Shown one piece after another: positions 33,312 through 41,615 of a DNA stretch of 42,883 bases. A program made the translations under genes and the position numbers. Within the stretch, counting starts at the first letter, position 1. Each line of letters opens with the position of its first letter. The notes under the pieces are model-generated. The model did not search any database, was not told where the DNA came from, and saw only the letters and a list, made by a program, of their open reading frames with translations. The DNA is from Bacteroidota bacterium (lineage in GTDB: Bacteria > Bacteroidota > Bacteroidia > Chitinophagales > Chitinophagaceae): contig JAFAGR010000093.1 of assembly GCA_023422565.1 (NCBI GenBank), positions 1-42,883 on the forward strand, in the 5' to 3' direction.

Positions 33312-34001
33312 ATGATTACTAAAAAAAGAAAGATAGCAAACGCTAAGGTTGACGCCAATAAAGCGTATTCCCTGAAGGAGGCGTCATCCCTGGTAAAAGA
33401 AATTAACACAACAAAATTCGATAGTTCTGTTGACCTCCACGTGAAGTTGGGTGTTGATCCGAAGAAAGCTGACCAGGCGATCCGCGGAACAGTTTCTCTT
33501 CCTCACGGTACCGGTAAAACGAAGAAAGTACTTGTGCTTTGCACGCCTGATAAAGTGGCGGAGGCAGAAGCAGCGGGTGCTGACTTTGTAGGCCTGGATG
33601 ATTATATTCAAAAAATTGAAGGCGGATGGACCGATGTTGACGTTATCGTTGCAACTCCATCTGTGATGCCTAAGATCGGTAAACTGGGTAAAGTTTTAGG
33701 TCCACGTAACCTAATGCCTAACCCAAAAACAGGAACTGTTACTAATGATGTAGCAGGCGCCATTACTGATCTTAAAGGCGGTAAGATCGCTTTTAAAGTA
33801 GATAAGGTGGGTATCATTCACGCATCTGTTGGAAGGGTTTCATTCTCTCCTGATAAGATCGCTGAAAACTGCCAGGAATTCATCAATGCCATCATTAAGC
33901 TTAAACCCGCTACATCGAAAGGTACTTACCTCAGAGGTGTGAGCATGGCCAGCAGCATGAGCCCCGGCATAATGGTAGACACTAAATCTGTTCAAAACTA
34001 A
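33312..34001 (+). CDS. rplA: Ribosomal protein uL1
   Basis: uL1 binds the mobile L1 stalk of 23S rRNA and in many bacteria represses its own operon. The 229-residue protein shows LHVKLGVDPKKADQ, the conserved VLGPRNLMPNPKTGTV and the final GTYLRGVSMASSMSPGI. The stop codon lies at the foot of a hairpin that separates it from rplJ. Confidence 0.97.
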   Translation: MITKKRKIANAKVDANKAYSLKEASSLVKEINTTKFDSSVDLHVKLGVDPKKADQAIRGTVSLPHGTGKTKKVLVLCTPDKVAEAEAAGADFVGLDDYIQKIEGGWTDVDVIVATPSVMPKIGKLGKVLGPRNLMPNPKTGTVTNDVAGAITDLKGGKIAFKVDKVGIIHASVGRVSFSPDKIAENCQEFINAIIKLKPATSKGTYLRGVSMASSMSPGIMVDTKSVQN

Positions 34002-34021
34002 TCAGCAGTCAACTGCTGATT
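34000..34021 (+). promoter_or_regulatory. Hairpin between rplA and rplJ
   Basis: AATCAGCAG pairs perfectly with CTGCTGATT around TCAA. It begins in the rplA stop codon and has no T-tract, so it is not a terminator; an mRNA processing or translational control role is possible. Confidence 0.5.
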
Positions 34022-34036
34022 AACAAACAAAATGTT

Positions 34037-34678
34037 ATGACAAAACAGGAAAAAAACGAAGTGATCGAGCTGCTGAAAGGCAAGTTCTCTCAATACAATA
34101 ATTTTTACGTTACCGATACCGAAAGTTTAACGGTAGAACAGGTAACTAAACTTCGCCGCCATTGTTTCGACAAAAGTGTTGAAATGAAGGTTGCAAAGAA
34201 TACACTTATCCGCAAAGCCCTTGAAAGCCTTGACGGAGAAAAGTATACAGGCGTTTATGACAGTCTGCATCAGGTAACTGCATTGCTATTCTCTGAAAAT
34301 CCAAAAGAACCTGCTGTTATTTTGAGCAGTTTCCGCAAGGAGAATAACAACACAAAGCCTGAACTAAAAGCGGCTTTCATTAACGGTGATGTTTTCGTTG
34401 GAGACAATCAGCTTAAAGCGCTCACTCAGATCAAGACTAAGAATGAATTGATCGGTGAAGTGATCGGATTGCTGCAATCACCAATTCAACGCGTGATCGG
34501 TGCTTTGCAGAATAGGCCTGAAGGTGGCGTGGAAGCAAAGGCTGAAACCGCTGCTTCGGAAGCTACTGTGGCTCCTGAAGCTACAGAGGCACCGGCTGCT
34601 CCCGAAACTCCGAAGGCTGAAGGAAATGATGCAGGTACGGAAGCTTCTGCAGAAGGAGATGCTCCGAAAGCAGAATAA
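34037..34678 (+). CDS. rplJ: Ribosomal protein uL10 with acidic C-terminal extension
   Basis: uL10 anchors L7/L12 dimers to uL11 and 23S rRNA. The first 165 residues fit the family (VTKLRRHCFDKSVEMKVAKNTLIRKAL; L7/L12-binding helix near LIGEVIGLLQSPIQRVIGAL). The protein then continues for about 45 residues of Ala, Glu, Pro and Thr (EATVAPEATEAPAAPETP), giving 213 residues against the usual 165-175. The tail looks disordered. It is read in the same operon as rplL. Confidence 0.95.
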   Translation: MTKQEKNEVIELLKGKFSQYNNFYVTDTESLTVEQVTKLRRHCFDKSVEMKVAKNTLIRKALESLDGEKYTGVYDSLHQVTALLFSENPKEPAVILSSFRKENNNTKPELKAAFINGDVFVGDNQLKALTQIKTKNELIGEVIGLLQSPIQRVIGALQNRPEGGVEAKAETAASEATVAPEATEAPAAPETPKAEGNDAGTEASAEGDAPKAE

Positions 34679-34742
34679 TTTTAAACCTCGCCCGATGGTA
34701 AAGCAGGGCACTATTAATAATTTTTTTAAACTCTCCTCCGGA

Positions 34743-34765
34743 TCCTTTCAATGGGTGTGAAGGGG
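34743..34765 (+). promoter_or_regulatory. Hairpin between rplJ and rplL
   Basis: CCTTTCA and TGAAGGG can pair (one G-T) around atgggtg, then gg and an A-run follow. It lies about 20 bp before the rplL start and might affect rplL translation, needed in excess over L10. The in-frame ATG inside it (34751) gives a spurious longer rplL. Confidence 0.35.
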
Positions 34766-34783
34766 GAAAAAATTGAACTAAAA

Positions 34784-35155
34784 ATGGCAGACGTAAAAAC
34801 ATTAGCGGAAAGCTTAGTAAACCTTACCGTGAAAGAAGTTCAGGATCTTGCTGAATTCTTAAAAACAGAATACGGTATTGAACCAGCTGCTGCGGCAGTA
34901 GTTGTATCAGGCGGTGGCGATGGCCCTGCAGCTGTTGAGGAAAAAACTTCTTTTGACGTGATTCTGAAAGCAGGTGGTGCAAACAAACTTGCTGTAGTGA
35001 AAATTGTAAAAGACCTTACAGGTCTTGGACTGAAAGAAGCGAAAGACCTTGTTGACGGTGCTCCAAAGCCGGTTAAAGAAGGTGTTGATAAAGCAACTGC
35101 AGAAGAGTTGAAAGCTAAATTGACAGAAGCTGGTGCTGAAGTTGAGATCGCTTAA
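34784..35155 (+). CDS. rplL: Ribosomal protein bL12 (L7/L12)
   Basis: bL12 dimers form the flexible stalk that recruits translation factors. The 123-residue protein has the N-terminal dimerisation domain (MADVKTLAESLVNLTVKEVQDLAEFLK), an Ala/Gly-rich hinge (EPAAAAVVVSGGGDGPAA) and the C-terminal domain with KTSFDVIL, KIVKDLTGLGLKEAKDLVDG and a final EVEIA. The ATG at 34784 gives normal length. A strong terminator follows, so rpoBC is not in the same unit, unlike in most bacteria. Confidence 0.97.
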   Translation: MADVKTLAESLVNLTVKEVQDLAEFLKTEYGIEPAAAAVVVSGGGDGPAAVEEKTSFDVILKAGGANKLAVVKIVKDLTGLGLKEAKDLVDGAPKPVKEGVDKATAEELKAKLTEAGAEVEIA

Positions 35156-35177
35156 TACTTTTAGATAAGTTTTGAAA

Positions 35178-35207
35178 GGGCCCGGAGTTTTCCGGGCTTT
35201 TTTTTAT
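35178..35207 (+). terminator. Terminator after rplL
   Basis: GCCCGGA pairs with TCCGGGC around GTTT, followed by eight T. It closes the rplKAJL operon 25 bp after the rplL stop. Confidence 0.9.
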
Positions 35208-35358
35208 TGGGCGGGATGATGCTATAAGGTTTGGCGAGTGGTGATGATTTCCCGGGGTAATTGATTCGGGGGGATTTAGGGGCTTATAATTTAAATAGAA
35301 ACATTTACAGAGCATCCTTTATTCCTCCATTTCTTTCGATGACCTCACGATTCCGTCA

Positions 35359-36156
35359 TCAGGCCGCTTTGCAACGTAAAATGGGAGGCCTATGCTTCAT
35401 TATTGCCCTGATCAATATGTGAAAAATCTGCTCCTCGCGGTGACGGTTATTGAACCTGAAGTAAAATTCATGTTCATACTTTCGAATATATTTCGCCGAA
35501 CAATGATGATGAGTTCCCTCTAGCCATTTTCTGCAATTCCAAACTCTGATATCTTTTATTTCACCAACATAACTCCCCGATATTAATTCGCAGGCCGTTT
35601 TTACATCAGGTTCGGAAACAGAGCTTTTGCCAATAACCAAGGTCGATGACTTATCATTTGAATGATACTTTTGTAATACTACATCTACCCTCTGCAGCCC
35701 ATTCAGTTTTTCTCCGCGATGCATTAAATTAATTCCATCCATTGAGGTATGCTTCTCATTTTCCAGTTCACCTATTTCGTCCAGAAACCACGCCTCCATT
35801 GCGTTCTGGCATTTCAGACGAAATCTGGCAGCGGTTTTCTCATCAACGCCATAGTGCTTAGCCAGATCGACGGTAGACACTCCGTTCTTGCACATTACAA
35901 TATGATTTGCCATCGGAAAAGCTTTCAAAAGCGGGATTTGAATTTTATGGAAAATTGTATTGGCGGTGAGGGACTCATCATAATCGCAGTTCACACATCT
36001 CGAATGAAATCTTGTTCTTCCTTTCCAGCACTTTGAATGCCCACATCTCGTGCAAACAAAACCATTTTCCCATTTTATATCGTACAAATATTGACGGCAA
36101 TCGTCCTCATTCTGAAATGTTCTGTTGAACTCTTTAAACGTTTTTCCTGTAAACAT
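35359..36156 (-). mobile_element. IS1595-family transposase gene
   Basis: The 265-residue protein starts with FKEFNRTFQNEDDCRQYLYDIKWENGF-type sequence and a zinc ribbon (CTRCG ... CVNCD), followed by LTANTIFHK and the helical region of IS1595/ISXO2 transposases, and ends with WLEGTHHHCSAKYIRKYEHEF-FRFNNR. The catalytic domain seems poor: SMDG may be the first Asp, but the usual 'TDxWxGY' block with the second Asp is not seen. I found no convincing terminal inverted repeats or target duplication. It may be a decayed or domesticated copy. It is convergent with rplL. Confidence 0.75.
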
Positions 36157-36337
36157 GGTACTTAAAATTTTGAAATACCAAATTCAACAAATGCAAAACA
36201 CCGGTCAATTCCCCACCCGGGTGCTTTACGGGGCAAGGAGGGGGATTCGTACCATGCTATTAGATTAAGAGGGATGCAATCGAATGCCCACTCGCCTTGG
36301 TATAACTATTGTTTTACCCATCCCAACTAAAAACACT

Positions 36338-37237
36338 ATGAAACAAAATATCTTACTACCAGTTTTTATTTTACTTTCCCTGGCCTCCACCGCCCAGGTA
36401 GATACTTCCTCATCCACCACCGTTGATTCGCTATCATTACAAAACCAATCCACTACCAAACCAATAAACCAATCCACCCCCCCTTCCTCCTCCGAAGTCT
36501 ACCGTATTAAAAACGCGCGCGATTTCATCTGGACCGGCGCCGCAACCGCCTACACACTATGGGGTTTCAGCGAAATTTACAGCCGTGAAAAAACGCCCGA
36601 GGCACGCATCCTCGCCCTGGATCCCAATGATGTAAACAGCCTTGACAGGCCCACTACAAAAAATCACGATCTGAAAGCAAAAGACGCGAGCGACATGTTG
36701 TTCTACGGTTCCATGCCCTTGCCGCTGATCTTCGTATTTGATAAGGAAATCAGGAAAGATGCGCTTAAGGTTGGCCTAATGTACCTGCAGGCGATGTCCT
36801 CATTCGGCGTGGTGTATACGAGTTCGGCAATGCTGGCTGATCGTTTCCGCCCCTATACTTACAATCCGGAGGTTCCCTTGAGCAAACGGACCGGCGGCGG
36901 AGGAAAAAACTCCTTTATGTCCGGCCATCCGGGACTTGTGGCTACCTCCACTTTTTTCGTGGCCAAGGTGTTTAGCGACTACCACCCTGAATGGAAAAAT
37001 AAATGGATCCTCTACACGCTGGCCGGCGGAGCTTCACTCACCACAGGCATCCTCCGGATCAAGGCCGGCGAACACTTCCCGACAGATGTGATGGTGGGTA
37101 TTCCCATGGGGGTTCTCTCCGGCATCCTCATTCCGCACATGCATAAAAACAAGGATTTTAATAAGCAGCGCCTCACGCTATCTCCCATGATGAACGGAGA
37201 TACGTATGGCTTCCACGCAACTTATAAATTAAAGTGA
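36338..37237 (+). CDS. Exported PAP2-family phosphatase
   Basis: PAP2 enzymes remove phosphate from lipid phosphates such as undecaprenyl pyrophosphate or phosphatidic acid. From 36338 the protein has 299 residues: signal peptide (MKQNILLPVFILLSLASTAQ), a Ser/Thr/Asn-rich linker (residues 20-52), then the PAP2 core with RFRP (motif 1), SFMSGHPG (motif 2, catalytic His) and GEHFPTDVMVG (motif 3). The start at 36284 would hide the signal peptide. Part of the linker is encoded by repeat-like DNA (ccaatccactaccaaaccaa). It stands alone between the transposase and rpoB. Confidence 0.88.
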   Translation: MKQNILLPVFILLSLASTAQVDTSSSTTVDSLSLQNQSTTKPINQSTPPSSSEVYRIKNARDFIWTGAATAYTLWGFSEIYSREKTPEARILALDPNDVNSLDRPTTKNHDLKAKDASDMLFYGSMPLPLIFVFDKEIRKDALKVGLMYLQAMSSFGVVYTSSAMLADRFRPYTYNPEVPLSKRTGGGGKNSFMSGHPGLVATSTFFVAKVFSDYHPEWKNKWILYTLAGGASLTTGILRIKAGEHFPTDVMVGIPMGVLSGILIPHMHKNKDFNKQRLTLSPMMNGDTYGFHATYKLK

Positions 37238-37253
37238 TGGTTGAAAATGATTT

Positions 37254-37323
37254 GGGCGTTCCCCGACCGTAGCGTCGGGGCGGGCCATCGGCCCTACGCG
37301 GTAGGGCTGCCTGTCCCTAACGC
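37254..37323 (+). repeat. Structured intergenic repeat, copy 3 of 3
   Basis: The 70-bp element starts GGGCGTT and ends CCCTAACGC. Hairpin I is CCCCGAC-CGTAGC-GTCGGGG, the joining word CGGGCCAT, and hairpin II GCCCTAC-GCG-GTAGGGC, followed by TGCCTGTCCCTAACGC. Hairpin II has a quite different sequence from that of the 2094 copy but is equally well paired. It lies 16 bp after the PAP2 stop codon. Confidence 0.75.
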
Positions 37324-37707
37324 AGGGAATTGTTGAACGGTTTGGTAGTTAAATTGTGGCTTATTTGAGTAGTCATTTGCCAAAACCACCGTAGCTTCCC
37401 AACGGGTCTTCAGCCAACGCAAATCACATCTGCACATTGGAAATCTGCACATTTGGAGAAATCAACCGGTAGACCTGACTCCATCTTGGCTAAGCTGGGA
37501 CCAAATTTTCAAATGGGCAAATTTTCTAATTCGTCCCCTTTTATCAAAAATCCTACCAAAACTGCTAAAATTTATCCGCCCAAACCATATAATTAGTTTA
37601 TATTCCCTACCTTTGCCCTCCTTTAATTTCGGGTTAGTGGCATTTGTTGCCCGTAAAGCCGTACCCACACCTGAATTAAAGCCTTTCTTTAAAACGTTTT
37701 AACTACA
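37324..37707. other. Intergenic region before rpoB
   Basis: No gene is seen. Near 37425-37458 lie repeat words of the gcacat family (cacatctgcacattggaaatctgcacatttgg). The rpoB promoter box is at 37608-37615, leaving a leader of about 90 bp with no structure I can name. Confidence 0.55.
37608..37615 (+). promoter_or_regulatory. Promoter -7 element of rpoBC
   Basis: TACCTTTG, identical to the -7 word of the tRNA-tuf and rplK promoters, lies 94 bp before the rpoB start. A dedicated promoter fits the separation of rpoBC from rplKAJL. Confidence 0.6.
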
Positions 37708-37709
37708 AT

Positions 37710-40700
37710 ATGTCTGCAAACAAATCAAACTCTGCACAGCGTATCAATTTCGGAAAAGTTGAACTCCTGGCAGAAACACCGGATTTATTAGGTATCCAGA
37801 TCCAATCGTTTAAAGATTTTTTCCAGTTAGAAACAACACCCGACAAACGTAACGTTGAAGGGCTGTTCCGCGTGTTCAAGGAGAACTTTCCTATCACCGA
37901 TACGCGTAACATCTTCGTACTGGAATTCCTGGATTATTATGTGGATCCCCCGCGCTACACAATTGATGAGTGTATCGAACGCGGACTGACCTACGCCGTT
38001 CCCCTGAAAGCAAAGCTCCGCCTTAGCTGTAATGATGAAGAACACGTAGATTTCCAAACCATCGTTCAGGATGTATTCCTCGGAAACATCCCCTACATGA
38101 CGCCCCGCGGTACATTCGTGATCAACGGTGCTGAAAGGGTGGTGGTGAGCCAGCTTCACAGAAGCCCCGGTGTTTTCTTCGGGCAATCAATTCACCCGAA
38201 CGGAACGAAAATTTATTCCGCCCGCGTTATTCCTTTTAAAGGCGCGTGGATGGAATTCGCGACAGACATCAACAACGTGATGTTCGCTTACATCGACCGT
38301 AAGAAAAAGTTCCCGGTTACTACGCTTCTGCGTTCCATCGGTTACGAAACGGATAAAGATATCCTTGAACTTTTCGGCATGGCCGACGAAGTGAAGGCTG
38401 ATAAAAAGAACCTCGAAAAGAATATCGGCAAACGCCTGGCTGCCCGCGTTCTTCGCACATGGGTGGAAGATTTTGTTGATGAAGATACCGGTGAGGTAGT
38501 GTCTATTGAGCGTAATGAGATTGTTCTCGAACGCGACGTGATCCTCGATGAAGAAAACATTGCTCTTATCATAGAAATGGAAGTGAAGAGCGTGTTCATT
38601 CAGAAAGAAGAAGTGAGCGGCGATTACGCTATTATATATAATACGCTGAACAAGGATACTTCTAACTCTGAGTTGGAAGCCGTTCAGCATATCTATAAGC
38701 AACTTCGCGGTGCTGATGCGCCGGATGATGAAACCGCTCGCGGCATCATCGATAAGTTGTTCTTCTCAGACAAACGTTATGATCTTGGTGAAGTTGGTCG
38801 TTACAAGATCAACCGCCGCCTTGGCCTGAACTATCCTTTGGAGAAAAAAGTATTGACTAAAGAAGATATCATTTCCATCATAAAATATCTCGTATTGCTT
38901 ACCAATGGTAAGAGCGAGGTGGATGATATCGATCACCTGAGCAACCGCCGTGTTCGTACTGTTGGTGAACAACTCTACGCTCAATTCGGTGTTGGTCTCG
39001 CTCGTATGGCGCGTACCATTCGTGAAAGAATGAACGTTCGCGATAACGAGGTGTTCACGCCGGTTGATCTGATCAACGCGCGTACTCTTTCTTCCGTGAT
39101 CAACTCCTTCTTCGGTACATCTCAGTTGTCGCAGTTTCTTGATCAAACAAACCCGCTGAGTGAGATCACGCATAAGCGTCGTATCTCCGCACTCGGGCCC
39201 GGTGGTTTGAGCCGTGAGCGTGCAGGCTTTGAGGTGCGTGACGTTCACTATTCTCACTACGGTCGTTTGTGTACAATCGAAACACCGGAAGGTCCGAACA
39301 TTGGTCTGATCTCCACACTTTGCGTTCACGCGAAGATCAACGATATGGGCTTCATCGAAACGCCATACCGTAAGGTGGATAATGGTAAGGTGGATATGAA
39401 GAAGATCACCTTCCTCAGCGCCGAAGAAGAAGATACCGCAAAGATCGCCCAGGCGAATATTGATATCGACGAAAAAGGAAACTTCGTGGAAGACCAGATC
39501 AAGAGCCGTCAAACAGGCGACTTCCCGATCCTGGATAAAAAAGAAGTAGAGTATATGGACGTTGCTCCGAACCAAATCGTTGGTTTGAGTGCATCCCTTA
39601 TTCCGTTCCTTGAGCATGATGATGCCAACCGTGCATTGATGGGTTCAAACATGCAACGCCAGGCTGTGCCACTGCTTCGTCCGGAAGTGCCTATCGTGGG
39701 TACAGGATTGGAAGGAAAAGCCGCCCGCGACGCGCGCATCCAGGTTCATGCAGAAGGTGATGGCGTTGTTGAATTTGTTGACGCTAACGAAATTCATGTT
39801 CGTTACAAACGCAACGAAACGCAACAGCTCGTTTCTTTTGAAGATGATCTGAAAGTGTATAAACTGACCAAATTCGTTCGTACCAACCAGGAAACCTGCA
39901 TCAACCTTCGCCCTGCTGTGGTGAAAGGTCAGAAGATTTCAGAAGGCGACTTCCTTACCGAAGGTTACGCCACAAAGGGCGGTGAACTTGCTCTCGGAAG
40001 AAACCTGAAAGTGGCCTTCATGCCATGGAAAGGTTACAACTTCGAGGATGCCATCGTGATCTCTGAGAAAGTGGTTAAAGACGATTGGTTTACGTCTATC
40101 CATATCAGTGAGTTTGAAACTGAAGTACGTGATACGAAATTGGGTGAAGAAGAACTGACACCGGATATTCCAAACGTAAGTGAAGAAGCTACGAAAGACC
40201 TTGATCAAAATGGTATCATCCGCATCGGTGCAACCATTAAAGAAGGTGACATCATCATCGGTAAGATCACTCCGAAAGGAGAAAGCGATCCTACACCGGA
40301 AGAGAAATTACTTCGCGCCATCTTCGGTGATAAAGCCGGTGATGCGAAGGATGCTTCTTTGAAAGCACCAAGCGGAACAGAAGGTGTGGTGATCGACAAA
40401 AAATTATTCCAACGCGCGAAGAAAGATAAGAACGCTAAAGTGCGTGAGAAAGCGCAGTTAGATAAAATTGAAAAGACGCACGAGAAGAATGAGGAAGACC
40501 TGATGGCTATGCTGCAAAACAAATTGCAGACTTTGTTGAAAGACAAAACGAGCCAGGGTGTCACCAACAACTTCGGCGAAGTGCTGATCGGTAAAGGTGC
40601 TAAGTTCAATGCGAAGAACCTTGCAAACATCGATTATGTAAACGTTAATCCATTAGGATGGAGTGGCGATGCTAAAACCGATGACCTCATCAACGTTCTT

Positions 40701-41519
40701 CTTCACAACTACAACATTAAGTTCAACGAAGAACTTGGACGTTACAAGCGTGAGAAATTCAACATCTCAATTGGTGACGAATTACCTGCCGGTGTATTGA
40801 AATTGGCAAAAGTGTACATGGCGGTTAAACGCAAATTGAAAGTGGGTGATAAAATGGCGGGCCGTCACGGTAACAAGGGTATTGTTGCCAAGATCGTTCG
40901 CGCGGAAGACATGCCATTCCTGGAAGATGGAACGCCTGTTGATATCGTGTTGAACCCTCTTGGTGTACCAAGCCGTATGAACCTCGGACAGATCTACGAA
41001 ACAGCCCTGGGCTGGGCAGGAGAGAAGCTGGGTGTGCGTTTCGCAACGCCGATCTTCGATGGTGCTTCTGTTGATGAGATCGCTGAAAACATTTCTCAGG
41101 CAGGCCTTCCGAAATTCGGACATACCTATTTATATGATGGCGAAACCGGCGACCGTTTCGATCAGAAAGCAACCGTGGGTATCATCTACATCATCAAACT
41201 GCACCACATGGTGGATGATAAGATGCACGCACGTTCAATCGGGCCATACTCTCTCATCACGCAGCAACCTCTGGGTGGTAAAGCTCAGTTCGGTGGTCAG
41301 CGTTTCGGTGAGATGGAGGTTTGGGCGCTTGAAGCATACGGTGCGTCAAACATCCTGCAGGAATTGTTAACCCTGAAGTCTGATGATATCATCGGCCGCG
41401 CGAAAACCTATGAGGCTATCGTGAAAGGTGATAACATTCCAAGGGCAGGAATACCCGAATCATTCAATGTATTGGTACATGAATTACGCGGGTTAGGATT
41501 GGATCTGAAATTTGATTAA
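37710..41519 (+). CDS. rpoB: RNA polymerase beta subunit
   Basis: The 1269-residue protein is the beta subunit of the core polymerase. The rifampicin pocket reads FFGTSQLSQFLDQTNPLSE then HKRRISALGPGGLSRERAG, with the Asp, His and Ser positions at which resistance mutations usually fall unchanged, so a rifampicin-sensitive enzyme is expected. Further landmarks are GRHGNKG near residue 1050 and the C-terminal GGKAQFGGQRFGEMEVWALEAYGA. Length is normal for Bacteroidota. Confidence 0.98.
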   Translation: MSANKSNSAQRINFGKVELLAETPDLLGIQIQSFKDFFQLETTPDKRNVEGLFRVFKENFPITDTRNIFVLEFLDYYVDPPRYTIDECIERGLTYAVPLKAKLRLSCNDEEHVDFQTIVQDVFLGNIPYMTPRGTFVINGAERVVVSQLHRSPGVFFGQSIHPNGTKIYSARVIPFKGAWMEFATDINNVMFAYIDRKKKFPVTTLLRSIGYETDKDILELFGMADEVKADKKNLEKNIGKRLAARVLRTWVEDFVDEDTGEVVSIERNEIVLERDVILDEENIALIIEMEVKSVFIQKEEVSGDYAIIYNTLNKDTSNSELEAVQHIYKQLRGADAPDDETARGIIDKLFFSDKRYDLGEVGRYKINRRLGLNYPLEKKVLTKEDIISIIKYLVLLTNGKSEVDDIDHLSNRRVRTVGEQLYAQFGVGLARMARTIRERMNVRDNEVFTPVDLINARTLSSVINSFFGTSQLSQFLDQTNPLSEITHKRRISALGPGGLSRERAGFEVRDVHYSHYGRLCTIETPEGPNIGLISTLCVHAKINDMGFIETPYRKVDNGKVDMKKITFLSAEEEDTAKIAQANIDIDEKGNFVEDQIKSRQTGDFPILDKKEVEYMDVAPNQIVGLSASLIPFLEHDDANRALMGSNMQRQAVPLLRPEVPIVGTGLEGKAARDARIQVHAEGDGVVEFVDANEIHVRYKRNETQQLVSFEDDLKVYKLTKFVRTNQETCINLRPAVVKGQKISEGDFLTEGYATKGGELALGRNLKVAFMPWKGYNFEDAIVISEKVVKDDWFTSIHISEFETEVRDTKLGEEELTPDIPNVSEEATKDLDQNGIIRIGATIKEGDIIIGKITPKGESDPTPEEKLLRAIFGDKAGDAKDASLKAPSGTEGVVIDKKLFQRAKKDKNAKVREKAQLDKIEKTHEKNEEDLMAMLQNKLQTLLKDKTSQGVTNNFGEVLIGKGAKFNAKNLANIDYVNVNPLGWSGDAKTDDLINVLLHNYNIKFNEELGRYKREKFNISIGDELPAGVLKLAKVYMAVKRKLKVGDKMAGRHGNKGIVAKIVRAEDMPFLEDGTPVDIVLNPLGVPSRMNLGQIYETALGWAGEKLGVRFATPIFDGASVDEIAENISQAGLPKFGHTYLYDGETGDRFDQKATVGIIYIIKLHHMVDDKMHARSIGPYSLITQQPLGGKAQFGGQRFGEMEVWALEAYGASNILQELLTLKSDDIIGRAKTYEAIVKGDNIPRAGIPESFNVLVHELRGLGLDLKFD

Positions 41520-41526
41520 TAATATC

Positions 41527-41560
41527 ATTGTAGAGACGCGATGCATCGCGTCTTTACAAT
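41527..41560. repeat. 34-bp near-perfect palindrome between rpoB and rpoC
   Basis: The arms ATTGTAGAGACGCGATG and CATCGCGTCTTTACAAT pair along their whole length with one G-T. The word gtagagacgcgatgcatcgc is of a kind I remember from intergenic repeats in cyanobacteria and Bacteroidota. It lies 7 bp after the rpoB stop, within the transcript that must also cover rpoC, and has no T-tract. Confidence 0.85.
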
Positions 41561-41615
41561 GTATCAAACGGATCCATTCAAAATTCAAAATTTATAATTC
41601 AACATTTCAATTAAT

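Noticed and set aside
34751..34783. Longer L7/L12 start at 34751
   Set aside because: The extra 11 residues do not belong to the family, and the ATG lies in a hairpin loop.
38766..39617. 283-codon minus-strand frame within rpoB
   Set aside because: It is antisense to the conserved rpoB frame and resembles no protein; it is a by-product of rpoB codon use.
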